Shown piece after piece: positions 55,472 to 64,000 of a stretch of DNA of 64,000 nt. Source of the stretch: Bacillus sp. USDA818B3_A (GTDB lineage: Bacteria > Bacillota > Bacilli > Bacillales > Cytobacillaceae). A model generated the notes under the pieces. That model was not told the origin of the DNA and made no database searches. It saw only the letters and a list, made by a program, of their open reading frames with translations. The stretch spans positions 1-64,000 of the forward strand of contig NZ_JAABNN010000011.1 in assembly GCF_009928415.1 (NCBI RefSeq), read 5' to 3'. The translations under genes were made by a program, and so were the position numbers. Within the stretch, counting starts at the first letter, position 1; every line of letters begins with the position of its first letter.

Positions 55472-56860
55472 TTAAGAACCTACAGCATTAGCCTTTTGAT
55501 CTGCCACCAATACCTTCTTCTCCCATTTCCTGCTCTTCCATCTAAAAAACATTACAATCCCTCTAAACCATTCATCTACAATAAAGGCCGTCCATACTCC
55601 AGCTAAACCCAGCCCATAATGAATTCCTAAAATATAGGATATAGGGACAGCTAGCCCCCACATGGAGAGAACGCCCATTTTAACAGTAAAGGCAGCGTCC
55701 CCAGTCGCCCGAAGTGAATTCACACAAATTAAATTGAAGGTTCTTCCCGGTTCAAGGATTAAACATAATAATAATAAGGTACTGCCTGTTTTAATAATTT
55801 CTTGATTACTCGTAAACAAACTCATTAAATCCTGTCTGAAGAAAGATATTAAAATGGAAACCAAAATAGAGATGATGAAGCTTGGTTTGAGACTTTTATA
55901 TAATTGACGATAGGCATCTTCATATTTCCCTGCACCAACACGGTACCCTATTAGGATTTGTGTACCCTGCCCCAGTGCCAAGCCAAACAACATAATAAAG
56001 GACATAATATTCCAAGTATAAACACGAGTAGATAAGGCGGCAGCTCCAAGAAGAGCCGTAATCGCGGTCATAGCCATTTGGCTGGTATTATAGCTAATTT
56101 GTTCCCCGGCAGCAGGTAGACCAACTTTTAAAATCTTCCTTATAATCGTTAAGTCGAAATGAAGATAGTCTTCGAGTTTAATGGTGATCGGCAGCCGCTT
56201 GTACATAAGAATGAATCCAATGATAAGAGCCGAGGCCCTGCTAAAGGCGGTTGAGAAGGCTACCCCTTTTACCCCCAATTCAGGGAATCCAAATAAACCA
56301 AAAATAACTATACTGTTACCAATTAGATGGATTACATTCATACTGACCGATACAAACATAGCCTCTCTTGTAAATCCATTCGCCCTAAGAATAGAAGAAA
56401 CGGTCACTAAAATAGCTTGTAAAAATAAAGTACCACCAACAATGGAAAGATACTCATATCCTATTGAGGCGAGATTTGCTTTTAGATGGAATAATTCTAA
56501 TAACGGACCTTTAAAGATCAGCATTAAACAACTTACGATTACACCAATCATCAAATTGATTGTTAAAGAGATGGCAGCTGCTTTTTTAGCTCCTTCCCTT
56601 AGTCCGGCCCCTAGATATTGTGAAATAAGGACAGCTGTCCCAGTCGCAGTAAAACTAAATATCAAAATGCAAAAAAAGACAAGTTGATTGGCGACTCCGA
56701 CAGCGGCGACAATATCATCGGAAATATGAGACAGCATGATGGTATCGGTGCTCCCCATAATCATTTGCAGCAGAAGCTCAATAAAAATGGGCCAAGTAAT
56801 CGCAAGTAAAGTTATGTTTCTATGATTTGGTTCCATTGTATTTCTCATCGTTTTCTTCAC
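55472..56860 (-). CDS. MATE family efflux transporter
   Basis: 462 residues, 12 membrane helices in two related halves (starting ITWPIFIELLLQMIMGSTDTIMLSH and VGLPAAGEQISYNTSQMAM), the NorM/MATE pattern. It exports cations, drugs or metabolites using Na+ or H+ gradients. In this locus it might export a sugar-derived or toxic by-product, but that is only context. Start GTG; no clear ribosome site, and an ATG four codons later is possible. Confidence 0.9.
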   Translation of the reverse strand: MKKTMRNTMEPNHRNITLLAITWPIFIELLLQMIMGSTDTIMLSHISDDIVAAVGVANQLVFFCILIFSFTATGTAVLISQYLGAGLREGAKKAAAISLTINLMIGVIVSCLMLIFKGPLLELFHLKANLASIGYEYLSIVGGTLFLQAILVTVSSILRANGFTREAMFVSVSMNVIHLIGNSIVIFGLFGFPELGVKGVAFSTAFSRASALIIGFILMYKRLPITIKLEDYLHFDLTIIRKILKVGLPAAGEQISYNTSQMAMTAITALLGAAALSTRVYTWNIMSFIMLFGLALGQGTQILIGYRVGAGKYEDAYRQLYKSLKPSFIISILVSILISFFRQDLMSLFTSNQEIIKTGSTLLLLCLILEPGRTFNLICVNSLRATGDAAFTVKMGVLSMWGLAVPISYILGIHYGLGLAGVWTAFIVDEWFRGIVMFFRWKSRKWEKKVLVADQKANAVGS

Positions 56861-56868
56861 TTTCTACA

Positions 56869-56908
56869 GAAAAAGATTCATATCAACGAAAAGATATGAA
56901 CCTTTTTA
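56869..56908 (-). terminator. Terminator after the tandem GH43 genes
   Basis: On the minus strand GGTTCATATC pairs with GATATGAATC across an 8-base loop, followed by TTTTTCTG. Confidence 0.85.
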
Positions 56909-56944
56909 ACTGTACCTATTTATTCTGCGCATCATTATGGCAGT

Positions 56945-57910
56945 TTAGCTAGGGCATCCAAAGTTTGGAGTACCGTCAGGGTTCCAGGTAAACTCTTTCG
57001 CACAGGTATGACGGTTTGGATCATAAAGTGGATCGCCAACGATTTCTGTATAGTTCCTTACATGATAAACGAGAATATCCTTGCTTCCATCTTCAGAAAC
57101 TGTAAAACTGTTATGTCCTGGTCCATATTGACCGGATTCATAACATGTTTTAAATACAGGTGCTTCTGATTTTGTCCAAGAATTTGGATCCAGTACATCA
57201 CTTGATTCATCTGCCATAAGAAGACCCATACTATAATTTTCATCGGTTGCACTTCCAGAGAAGGAAATGAATATCTTCCCATTCTTCTTCAGTACAGCCG
57301 GCCCTTCATTTACCCAGAATCCAATGGTTTCCCAATCATATTCTGGTTTAGCTATCATTACTTGCGGCCCTTTAATGGTCCAAGGGTTTTCTAACGGAGC
57401 AATATAAAGATTAGAATTGCCGCGGATGTTAGGATCCTTTTGCGCCCAGACAAGATATTGCTGTCCGTTATGCTCAAAAGAAGTCGCATCCAACGCAAAT
57501 GACTCCCAATCTGTTTTAATTTGTCCTTTTTCTTCCCATGTTCCTTCTAATGGGTTAGCCGATTTATTTTCAATCACGAACATCCGGTGTTGAAAAAGTC
57601 CATCAACGATTTCCTGCGATGGGGCCGCAGCGTAATAAATGTACCAGCTGTCATTAATGTAATGGATCTCTGGCGCCCAAATCAGTGCACTCATCGGGCC
57701 TGTTTCATGCTTCCTCCAAGCCACTGCAGTTTCAGCATCTGCAATGCCTTGAATTGTTTTTGAACGTCTAACCTCGATTTGGTCATATTCAGGAACCGAT
57801 GCAGTAAAGTAATAGTATCCGTCTGCATGTTTATAGACCCAAGGATCCGCTCTTTGCTCGATCACAAGATCTTTTGCTGTTTTTGCTTCTTCGATTGTTA
57901 CTTTTACCAT
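56945..57910 (-). CDS. GH43 family glycosidase, tandem copy 2
   Basis: 321 residues, single propeller, no signal peptide. Putative catalytic residues: Asp in QRADPWVYKH, Asp in FALDATSFEH and Glu in WVNEGPAVLK; GPGHNSFTV is also conserved. It is a close paralogue of the next gene upstream and probably an exo-acting alpha-L-arabinofuranosidase or related enzyme on imported oligosaccharides. I cannot assign the GH43 subfamily. GGAAGGAAG precedes the ATG. Confidence 0.85.
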   Translation of the reverse strand: MVKVTIEEAKTAKDLVIEQRADPWVYKHADGYYYFTASVPEYDQIEVRRSKTIQGIADAETAVAWRKHETGPMSALIWAPEIHYINDSWYIYYAAAPSQEIVDGLFQHRMFVIENKSANPLEGTWEEKGQIKTDWESFALDATSFEHNGQQYLVWAQKDPNIRGNSNLYIAPLENPWTIKGPQVMIAKPEYDWETIGFWVNEGPAVLKKNGKIFISFSGSATDENYSMGLLMADESSDVLDPNSWTKSEAPVFKTCYESGQYGPGHNSFTVSEDGSKDILVYHVRNYTEIVGDPLYDPNRHTCAKEFTWNPDGTPNFGCPS

Positions 57911-57950
57911 CTTAATCTTCCTTCCAAAACAAGTTGTCAGCTATAGTAAA

Positions 57951-58901
57951 TTATTTTGCATCGGCTGCTGGGATACCAAAATTAGGTGTGCCATCCTCGT
58001 TCCAAGTAAACACTTGAGCCCGTGTGTGGCGGTTAGGATCCCATAACGGGTCGCCCTCGATTTCCTTATAGTTACGGGCGTGATAGATCAGAATATCTTG
58101 GCTGCCATCTTCAGAGACGGTGAAACTGTTATGTCCTGGCCCATACTGGCTTGTTTCTTCGTTTGTCTGGAAAACTGGTGCCTCTGATTTTTTCCATGAG
58201 GCTGGGTCTAATAGATCGCTGCTTTCATCAGCCGAAAGAAGGCCCATGCAATAATTGTAATCGGTAGCACTCGCTGAATAAGAGATAAAGATTTTTCCGT
58301 TTCTCTTTATGACAGCGGCCCCTTCGTTAACTAAAAAGCCGATGGTCTCCCAATCATATTCAGGTTTCGTAATCATGACTTGCGGCCCTTCGATGGTCCA
58401 TGGATTAACCATTTTTGCAATATAAAGATTGGAGTTTCCGACAATTTTCAGATCTCTTTGTGCCCAAACATAATATCGTTGGCCCTTATGCTCAAAAGTA
58501 GTCGCATCAAGAGAGAAGGACTCCCAATCAGTCTTTACTTGTCCCTTTTCTACCCAAGTTCCTTCAAGAGGATTTTCTGAATCATTTTCAATCACATACA
58601 TCCGATGATCAAAAATTTCATCTACTCTGGCAGCCGCATAGTAGATATACCATTTTCCGTCAATGTAATGAATTTCCGGGGCCCAAATATTGGCGCTCAT
58701 TGGACCTTCTTCATGTTTTCTCCAAACAACAACTGGTTCGGCCTCATCTAACCCCTGAATAGTTGCAGACCTTCTAACCTCAATGAGGTCATATTCTGGC
58801 ACAGAAGCAGTAAAGTAATAATAACCGTCAGTATGTTTATATACCCAAGGATCAGCACGCTGCTCGACAATTGGATTTTTTAATGTATCAACCTTTGGCA
58901 T
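57951..58901 (-). CDS. GH43 family glycosidase, tandem copy 1
   Basis: 316 residues, no signal peptide. It aligns along its whole length with the downstream GH43 protein (QRADPWVYKHTDGYYYFTAS, SLDATTFEHKGQ, LVNEGAAVIK), identical at well over half of positions by eye. The duplicates lie 40 bases apart. Catalytic Asp, Asp and Glu are retained in both, so both may be active, perhaps on different linkages. It follows the aldose epimerase gene and is likely cotranscribed with it. Confidence 0.85.
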   Translation of the reverse strand: MPKVDTLKNPIVEQRADPWVYKHTDGYYYFTASVPEYDLIEVRRSATIQGLDEAEPVVVWRKHEEGPMSANIWAPEIHYIDGKWYIYYAAARVDEIFDHRMYVIENDSENPLEGTWVEKGQVKTDWESFSLDATTFEHKGQRYYVWAQRDLKIVGNSNLYIAKMVNPWTIEGPQVMITKPEYDWETIGFLVNEGAAVIKRNGKIFISYSASATDYNYCMGLLSADESSDLLDPASWKKSEAPVFQTNEETSQYGPGHNSFTVSEDGSQDILIYHARNYKEIEGDPLWDPNRHTRAQVFTWNEDGTPNFGIPAADAK

Positions 58902-58981
58902 AATAAATCACCTTTCTTTTTTTATACTGTCTTAATCCTGAAGATTAACTTTGACTACCTCATTTTTCCTAAATCCTCATA

Positions 58982-60037
58982 TTAACTATTAGTTATTACT
59001 CCAAATTTATACTTCGTTACAGTTGTATACTCTTGGCCTTTTTCTAAGATCCAAGAAGGAAAATTAGGGTGGTGAATTGCATCCGGCAGCCCTTGGGTTT
59101 CTAGACAAATACCAAGGTATTTACGGGACGGAACACCGTAGATTTCACCGTCTGTTTTCATTTGGTTCCCGGAGTAAACGACCACACCTGGCTCATCGGT
59201 TTCAACTGTCAATGTTCGGCCGCTCTCTGAATCTTTAAGGATTATTTCTTCGTCATGGTTGGCTGATAATAAAAACGGATGATCATACCCATTTCCAGCT
59301 AAAATGTTCTGCGGATGAGTGGAGTCGACTCCCGTTTGAATGTACCTTCCGCTAGTAAAGTCAAATGGTGTTCCTTTCACATCCAGCAGTTCTCCAGTTG
59401 GAAGCAATTCTTCATTTAGTTCTAGGAATTTATCACTCTTAATTGATAGAGTATGATTAAGAATATCCCGTTTGATATTTCCGCTCAAATTAAAATACGA
59501 ATGATTGGTCATATTTAATAATGTATCTTCATCTGAAAAACCTGAATAGCGAATGGTTAGTTCATTTTGATTATTAAGTGTATATGTTACCTTAATCGTT
59601 ACATTTCCAGGGTATCCTTCCTCCCCATCAGGACTTAGGTATGAAAATTGAACACCAATTTCTTGTTCATTTTCGATCACATCAGCATCCCAAATCACTT
59701 TATCAAACCCTTGATTTCCGCCATGGAGGTGATTATTATTTTCATTTTTTGCCAGAGTGTAGGTTTTTCCGTTTAGTTCAAAGGCTCCACTTTCTATACG
59801 GCCCGCTACCCTTCCTACAATCGTTCCGAAAAAACAACTGCCCTTTACATATTCATCTAATGTGTCATACCCGAGGACAATATTTTCAAAGTTCCCATTT
59901 TTATCAGGAACATTCATTTTTGTAATGATACAACCGTAATTAATACATGTAAGTTCCATACCGTTATCGTTTACTAGTGTAAATGAATCGACAATTTGGT
60001 TATTTAATTGACCGAATTTTTCTTGGATTACCTTCAT
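58982..60037 (-). CDS. galM: Aldose 1-epimerase (mutarotase)
   Basis: 351 residues. Catalytic-site motifs are NNHLHGGNQGFDK (His), TNHSYFNLSG (His) and the C-terminal CLETQGLPDAIHH with the base Glu. It interconverts alpha and beta anomers of aldoses, here probably arabinose released by retaining and inverting enzymes of the locus. The gene leads the GalM-GH43-GH43 set and is separated from abfA by repeat copy 2. Confidence 0.92.
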   Translation of the reverse strand: MKVIQEKFGQLNNQIVDSFTLVNDNGMELTCINYGCIITKMNVPDKNGNFENIVLGYDTLDEYVKGSCFFGTIVGRVAGRIESGAFELNGKTYTLAKNENNNHLHGGNQGFDKVIWDADVIENEQEIGVQFSYLSPDGEEGYPGNVTIKVTYTLNNQNELTIRYSGFSDEDTLLNMTNHSYFNLSGNIKRDILNHTLSIKSDKFLELNEELLPTGELLDVKGTPFDFTSGRYIQTGVDSTHPQNILAGNGYDHPFLLSANHDEEIILKDSESGRTLTVETDEPGVVVYSGNQMKTDGEIYGVPSRKYLGICLETQGLPDAIHHPNFPSWILEKGQEYTTVTKYKFGVITNS

Positions 60038-60093
60038 TTGAATCCTGCCTTTCCTCCATGTCTAATCTTTCACAGTCTATTAATGATATAAAA

Positions 60094-60173
60094 GGCTGTG
60101 TTAAACCTGTCTGTTAATTTGCAATCCAACCTCTGCGTGAGGATAGTAAATCACCAATAACCTTAACACAGCC
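60094..60173. repeat. MITE-like intergenic repeat, copy 2 (80 bp)
   Basis: Bounded by GGCTGTGTTAA (60094-60104) and TTAACACAGCC (60163-60173), the same 11-bp inverted ends as copy 1 at 22691. The interior carries TGTTAATTTGCAATCCAA, a diverged form of the shared core. TATAAA-rich sequence lies on both sides. It separates abfA from galM and could fold as a long hairpin. Confidence 0.7.
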
Positions 60174-60235
60174 TTTATAAAAAATAGTCCATATCCTCTT
60201 AATCAAAAGAATGAAGAGGATATGGAATACACAAT

Positions 60236-61750
<1,515 letters not shown>

Positions 61751-61811
61751 TCACTTTTCCTCCCAGTCATTATCAAATTGTTTACGGAAAAATCACTATT
61801 TTCATTAACGG

Positions 61812-62090
61812 TTAGCTGACCTTTTCCCATTTGGGTTTACCTGCAAACGGGCAGCTTTTGTTTTTAAACTTGGCCCGGTAGCGGACGATGCATCCGCTAT
61901 GGGCACAAGTGGTACCATATTGCAGGGAAGGACAGCCTTCGCAAGTCTTTAGTCTTGCTAGGTAGACCTCATCAGAAACAATGACAGATGGATTCTCTTC
62001 AGCTTCTTTTACTAACTCCTGAATGACCTCTTCTGTTACCATGACACTTTCTACGCAGCCCTTACATAGACTTTTTTGATTCACTGTCAT
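61812..62090 (-). CDS. Small cysteine-rich protein (DUF6171-like)
   Basis: 92 residues with at least seven cysteines: CKGC at the N-terminus, CEGC in the middle, then CAHSGC and SCPF at the C-terminus, separated by a helical stretch. The pattern suggests zinc or an iron-sulfur cluster. I think it matches the DUF6171 family of Bacilli, function unknown. It sits between two GH51 genes without obvious metabolic connection. The ATG at 62090 almost touches GGGG; a GTG at 62084 with better spacing is an alternative start. Confidence 0.7.
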   Translation of the reverse strand: MTVNQKSLCKGCVESVMVTEEVIQELVKEAEENPSVIVSDEVYLARLKTCEGCPSLQYGTTCAHSGCIVRYRAKFKNKSCPFAGKPKWEKVS

Positions 62091-62119
62091 TCCCCGCCTT
62101 CTTATTTATTCAATGTCTT

Positions 62120-62264
62120 TGTTAAATTGGTTTGTTGATTTGCGCTCCAGGCGGCTTCGCTTTCCGCGGGCGTGCCGGGGAGCCTCCTCGGCGCGTTTCG
62201 CGCCTGCGGGGTCTCCCCTGCCCCGTACTCCCGCAGGAGTCTTCGCCGCCTTCCGCTCCAATCA
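62120..62264. repeat. GC-rich palindromic intergenic repeat (copy 3, full form)
   Basis: A GC-rich block (about 62142-62260) in AT-rich surroundings. Its ends are TGTTGATTTGCGCTCCA (left) and CCTTCCGCTCCAATCA (right), with GGCGGC/GCCGCC inverted arms and a central hairpin GGCGCG-TTT-CGCGCC (62190-62204). Copy 1 at 22.7 kb equals the two ends joined. I recall similar blocks recurring between genes in Bacillaceae genomes, but could not check. Confidence 0.65.
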
Positions 62265-62269
62265 TAAGC

Positions 62270-63757
62270 TTATTCAATAACTAATGTCACAACAGACATA
62301 GCTGGAAGTTTGATTGCTAATTTGTTATCTTCAACTGTCACACCAGTAAATTCTACTGGTTTCACAACATCCGGCTGTTCAAATGTATTATGAGCATTCA
62401 TCGTGTCCGCAGTGATAATGGTGCCTGTCACCTTTGTATTTGCTGCCTTAATGCCGCGTAGGTCTAAATCTAATTCAGCTCCGTTTTGATGGTCGATATT
62501 ACATAAGCTTACGTGAATCTTGCCTTCTGCATTTTTGGATGCAGATACGGTTACTTGCGGTAAGGTTTCACCGTTTAACTCGTATGTGCCAAATGAAGAA
62601 TCAACCGCTAACACTTCAGCATCCTGGTGAACTTTGTACATATCAAATACATGATACGTTGGAGTAAGGATCATCTTTTCGCCTTCAGTCAGGATCATTG
62701 CTTGTAATACGTTAACGGTCTGAGCAATATTTGTCATTTGAACACGGTCTGCATGATTGTGGAAGATGTTAAAGTGTAATCCGGCCACTAATGCATCACG
62801 GATCGTATTTTGCTGATATAAGAAGCCTGGGTTTGTACCTGGCTCAACATCAAACCATGTACCCCATTCATCAATGATCATGCCGATGCGTTTTTGTGGA
62901 TCATATTTATCCATAATGGTGCTGTGCTTGGTAATCAACTCATCCATATGAAGCGCTTTTTTCATGGTGATGAACCATTCATCTTCAGGGAAATCGATCG
63001 CAGATCCTTTTCCTGTCCAGAATTCACCTGGGATCGTGTAATAGTGAAGGCTTAAGCCATCCATTAACCAGTGAGCGTTTTTCATTAATACTTCTGTCCA
63101 GTTATAGTCATCGACATTAGCGCCGCCGGCAATCTTATAGATTTTGTTATCTCCGTAATTTCTTACATACGTTTGATAACGGCGATATAGATCTGCATAG
63201 TATTCAGGACGCATGTTTCCGCCGCAGCCCCAGTTTTCGTTACCTACACCGAAATACTTTAATTTCCAAGGCTCCGCGTGTCCATTTTCACTGCGCAAGT
63301 TGGCCATTGGTGATTCGCCTTCAAAAGTCATATATTCAACCCACTCAGACATTTCTTGAACCGTTCCGCTTCCAACGTTGCCGCAAATATATGGTTCACA
63401 TTCTAACAATTCACAAAGAAGCATAAATTCGTGAGTACCAAAGTGGTTGTTTTCAACGACACCGCCCCAGTGGGTATTAACCATACGTTTACGGTTTTCC
63501 TTAGGACCAATGCCATCTTTCCAGTGGTATTCATCGGCAAAACATCCGCCCGGCCAGCGAAGTACTGGAACTTTAATGTTCTTCAATGCGGCTAAAACGT
63601 CATTACGAATACCTTTTGTATTTGGGATGGAAGAATCCTCTCCAATCCAAATCCCTTCATATATACATCTTCCAAGGTGTTCGGCAAAATGACCATAGAT
63701 GTTTTTATTTATTTTTCCTTTTTGAATATCAGCGTTGATAATTACATTGTTTCCCAT
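62270..63757 (-). CDS. abf2: GH51 alpha-L-arabinofuranosidase Abf2 (Xsa-like)
   Basis: About 495 residues, strongly similar to B. subtilis Abf2 (XsaA). The acid/base Glu is in [11 protein letters not shown] (about 175) and the nucleophile Glu in IIDEWGTWF (about 298). Abf2-type enzymes prefer alpha-1,2 and alpha-1,3 side branches, complementing AbfA. Cytoplasmic. The ATG at 63757 is 9 bases from GGAGG; a TTG at 63760 also opens the frame. It lies about 70 bases downstream of the transketolase gene and is probably cotranscribed. Confidence 0.94.
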   Translation of the reverse strand: MGNNVIINADIQKGKINKNIYGHFAEHLGRCIYEGIWIGEDSSIPNTKGIRNDVLAALKNIKVPVLRWPGGCFADEYHWKDGIGPKENRKRMVNTHWGGVVENNHFGTHEFMLLCELLECEPYICGNVGSGTVQEMSEWVEYMTFEGESPMANLRSENGHAEPWKLKYFGVGNENWGCGGNMRPEYYADLYRRYQTYVRNYGDNKIYKIAGGANVDDYNWTEVLMKNAHWLMDGLSLHYYTIPGEFWTGKGSAIDFPEDEWFITMKKALHMDELITKHSTIMDKYDPQKRIGMIIDEWGTWFDVEPGTNPGFLYQQNTIRDALVAGLHFNIFHNHADRVQMTNIAQTVNVLQAMILTEGEKMILTPTYHVFDMYKVHQDAEVLAVDSSFGTYELNGETLPQVTVSASKNAEGKIHVSLCNIDHQNGAELDLDLRGIKAANTKVTGTIITADTMNAHNTFEQPDVVKPVEFTGVTVEDNKLAIKLPAMSVVTLVIE

Positions 63758-63825
63758 CAAAAAACGCCTCCAATTTTATTAAGATAGTTACAAAACGGCT
63801 TTTCTTATTTTGAGAATGAAAAGGA

Positions 63826-64000
63826 TTATATACGTTCTTTAATCTTTGTAATGATGGACTCAGGAGTGAATCCATATTCTTTCGCAATTCTGTCCCCAGG
63901 TGCAGAAGCTCCAAATGTGCTGATTCCAATGACAAGCCCTTCTCTGCCAACATATTGTGCCCAGCCTTGTGGTGAAGCTAATTCAATCGCCACGTTAAGC
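63826..64000 (-). CDS. tkt: Transketolase, C-terminal end (gene runs off the right edge)
   Basis: The last 57 or so codons of a minus-strand gene are visible: LNVAIELASPQGWAQYVG, then LVIGISTFGASAPGDRIAKE and YGFTPESIITKIKERI, which is the C-terminal domain of transketolase. It moves two-carbon units between sugar phosphates and links xylulose-5-phosphate, the end product of arabinose catabolism, to glycolysis. Placement upstream of abf2 suggests a copy dedicated to the arabinose locus. Confidence 0.9.
   Translation of the reverse strand, partial: LNVAIELASPQGWAQYVGREGLVIGISTFGASAPGDRIAKEYGFTPESIITKIKERI

Noticed and set aside
63729..63953. Minus-strand 74-codon frame near the right edge
   Set aside because: It lies in another frame of the transketolase C-terminus, whose protein sequence is clearly recognisable.

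Overview
The window is a bacterial chromosome segment of Bacillaceae type. The left edge carries the 5' part of a Bacillales-like 16S rRNA gene. Most genes have strong GGAGG ribosome binding sites, several start at TTG or GTG, and many products closely resemble Bacillus subtilis proteins (YwcA, AbfA, Abf2, AbnB, Abn2, BdbCD, YjcZ). A sporulation-type micro-protein and a SleB-like hydrolase suggest a spore former. Neobacillus or a close relative is possible from the 16S V1 region, but this is only an impression.

Region 1 (1-7.1 kb) is housekeeping. It holds a leftward rrn operon start with promoter, boxA and leader hairpin, then an MgtC-like membrane protein, a lone tRNA-Ala(GGC), a DUF485/acetate-type symporter pair, a DEAD-box helicase with a basic tail, a small alpha/beta hydrolase and a LysR regulator.

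Region 2 (7.1-19.8 kb) is a leftward accessory cluster. From upstream to downstream it has an SDR oxidoreductase, a 1082-residue regulator (MalT-like ATPase, TPR, OmpR-type winged helix and BTAD), a complete Liv-type ABC importer, a 57-residue protein, a KAS III-like enzyme whose expected Asn is His, an alpha/beta hydrolase and an acyl-CoA ligase. Two transcription units in this cluster carry the same operator: TGTAACT repeated with 11-bp period, 9 bp upstream of a -10-like box. This is the geometry known for SARP/BTAD activators, so the cluster is probably one regulon for uptake and CoA-dependent handling of an unknown carboxylate.

Region 3 (19.9-35 kb) is mixed. It contains a 47-residue double-CxxC protein, a GGDEF-EAL protein, hom-thrB without thrC between them, a HAD hydrolase, gabT-gabD, a LysM/SleB-type wall hydrolase, Dps, a glutaredoxin, an AbrB-like protein with an ABC1/UbiB kinase, a YjcZ-type micro-protein and the BdbCD disulfide pair.

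Region 4 (35-64 kb) is a large arabinan and arabinoside utilisation locus. It has a secreted GH43 endo-arabinanase with Ig-like and LamG domains, a cytoplasmic GH43 arabinanase, two further tandem GH43 enzymes, two GH51 arabinofuranosidases, two enzymes of the Zn-cysteine beta-L-arabinofuranosidase superfamily (GH127 and GH146-like), a GH2 enzyme, two aldo/keto reductases, an aldose epimerase, a UlaG-like lactonase-fold protein, a MATE transporter, an LplABC-type importer without its own ATPase, and AraC-type and ArsR-type regulators. Polymer would be cut outside, oligosaccharides imported and trimmed to arabinose inside, and the products would feed the pentose phosphate pathway, fitting the transketolase end at the right edge. 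Three CcpA (cre)-like sites suggest carbon catabolite control. No araA, araB, araD or AraR gene is visible.

Three related intergenic repeats (22.7, 60.1 and 62.1 kb) share a core. Two are bounded by 11-bp inverted repeats, and one of these has 8-bp flanking direct repeats, so they look MITE-like.
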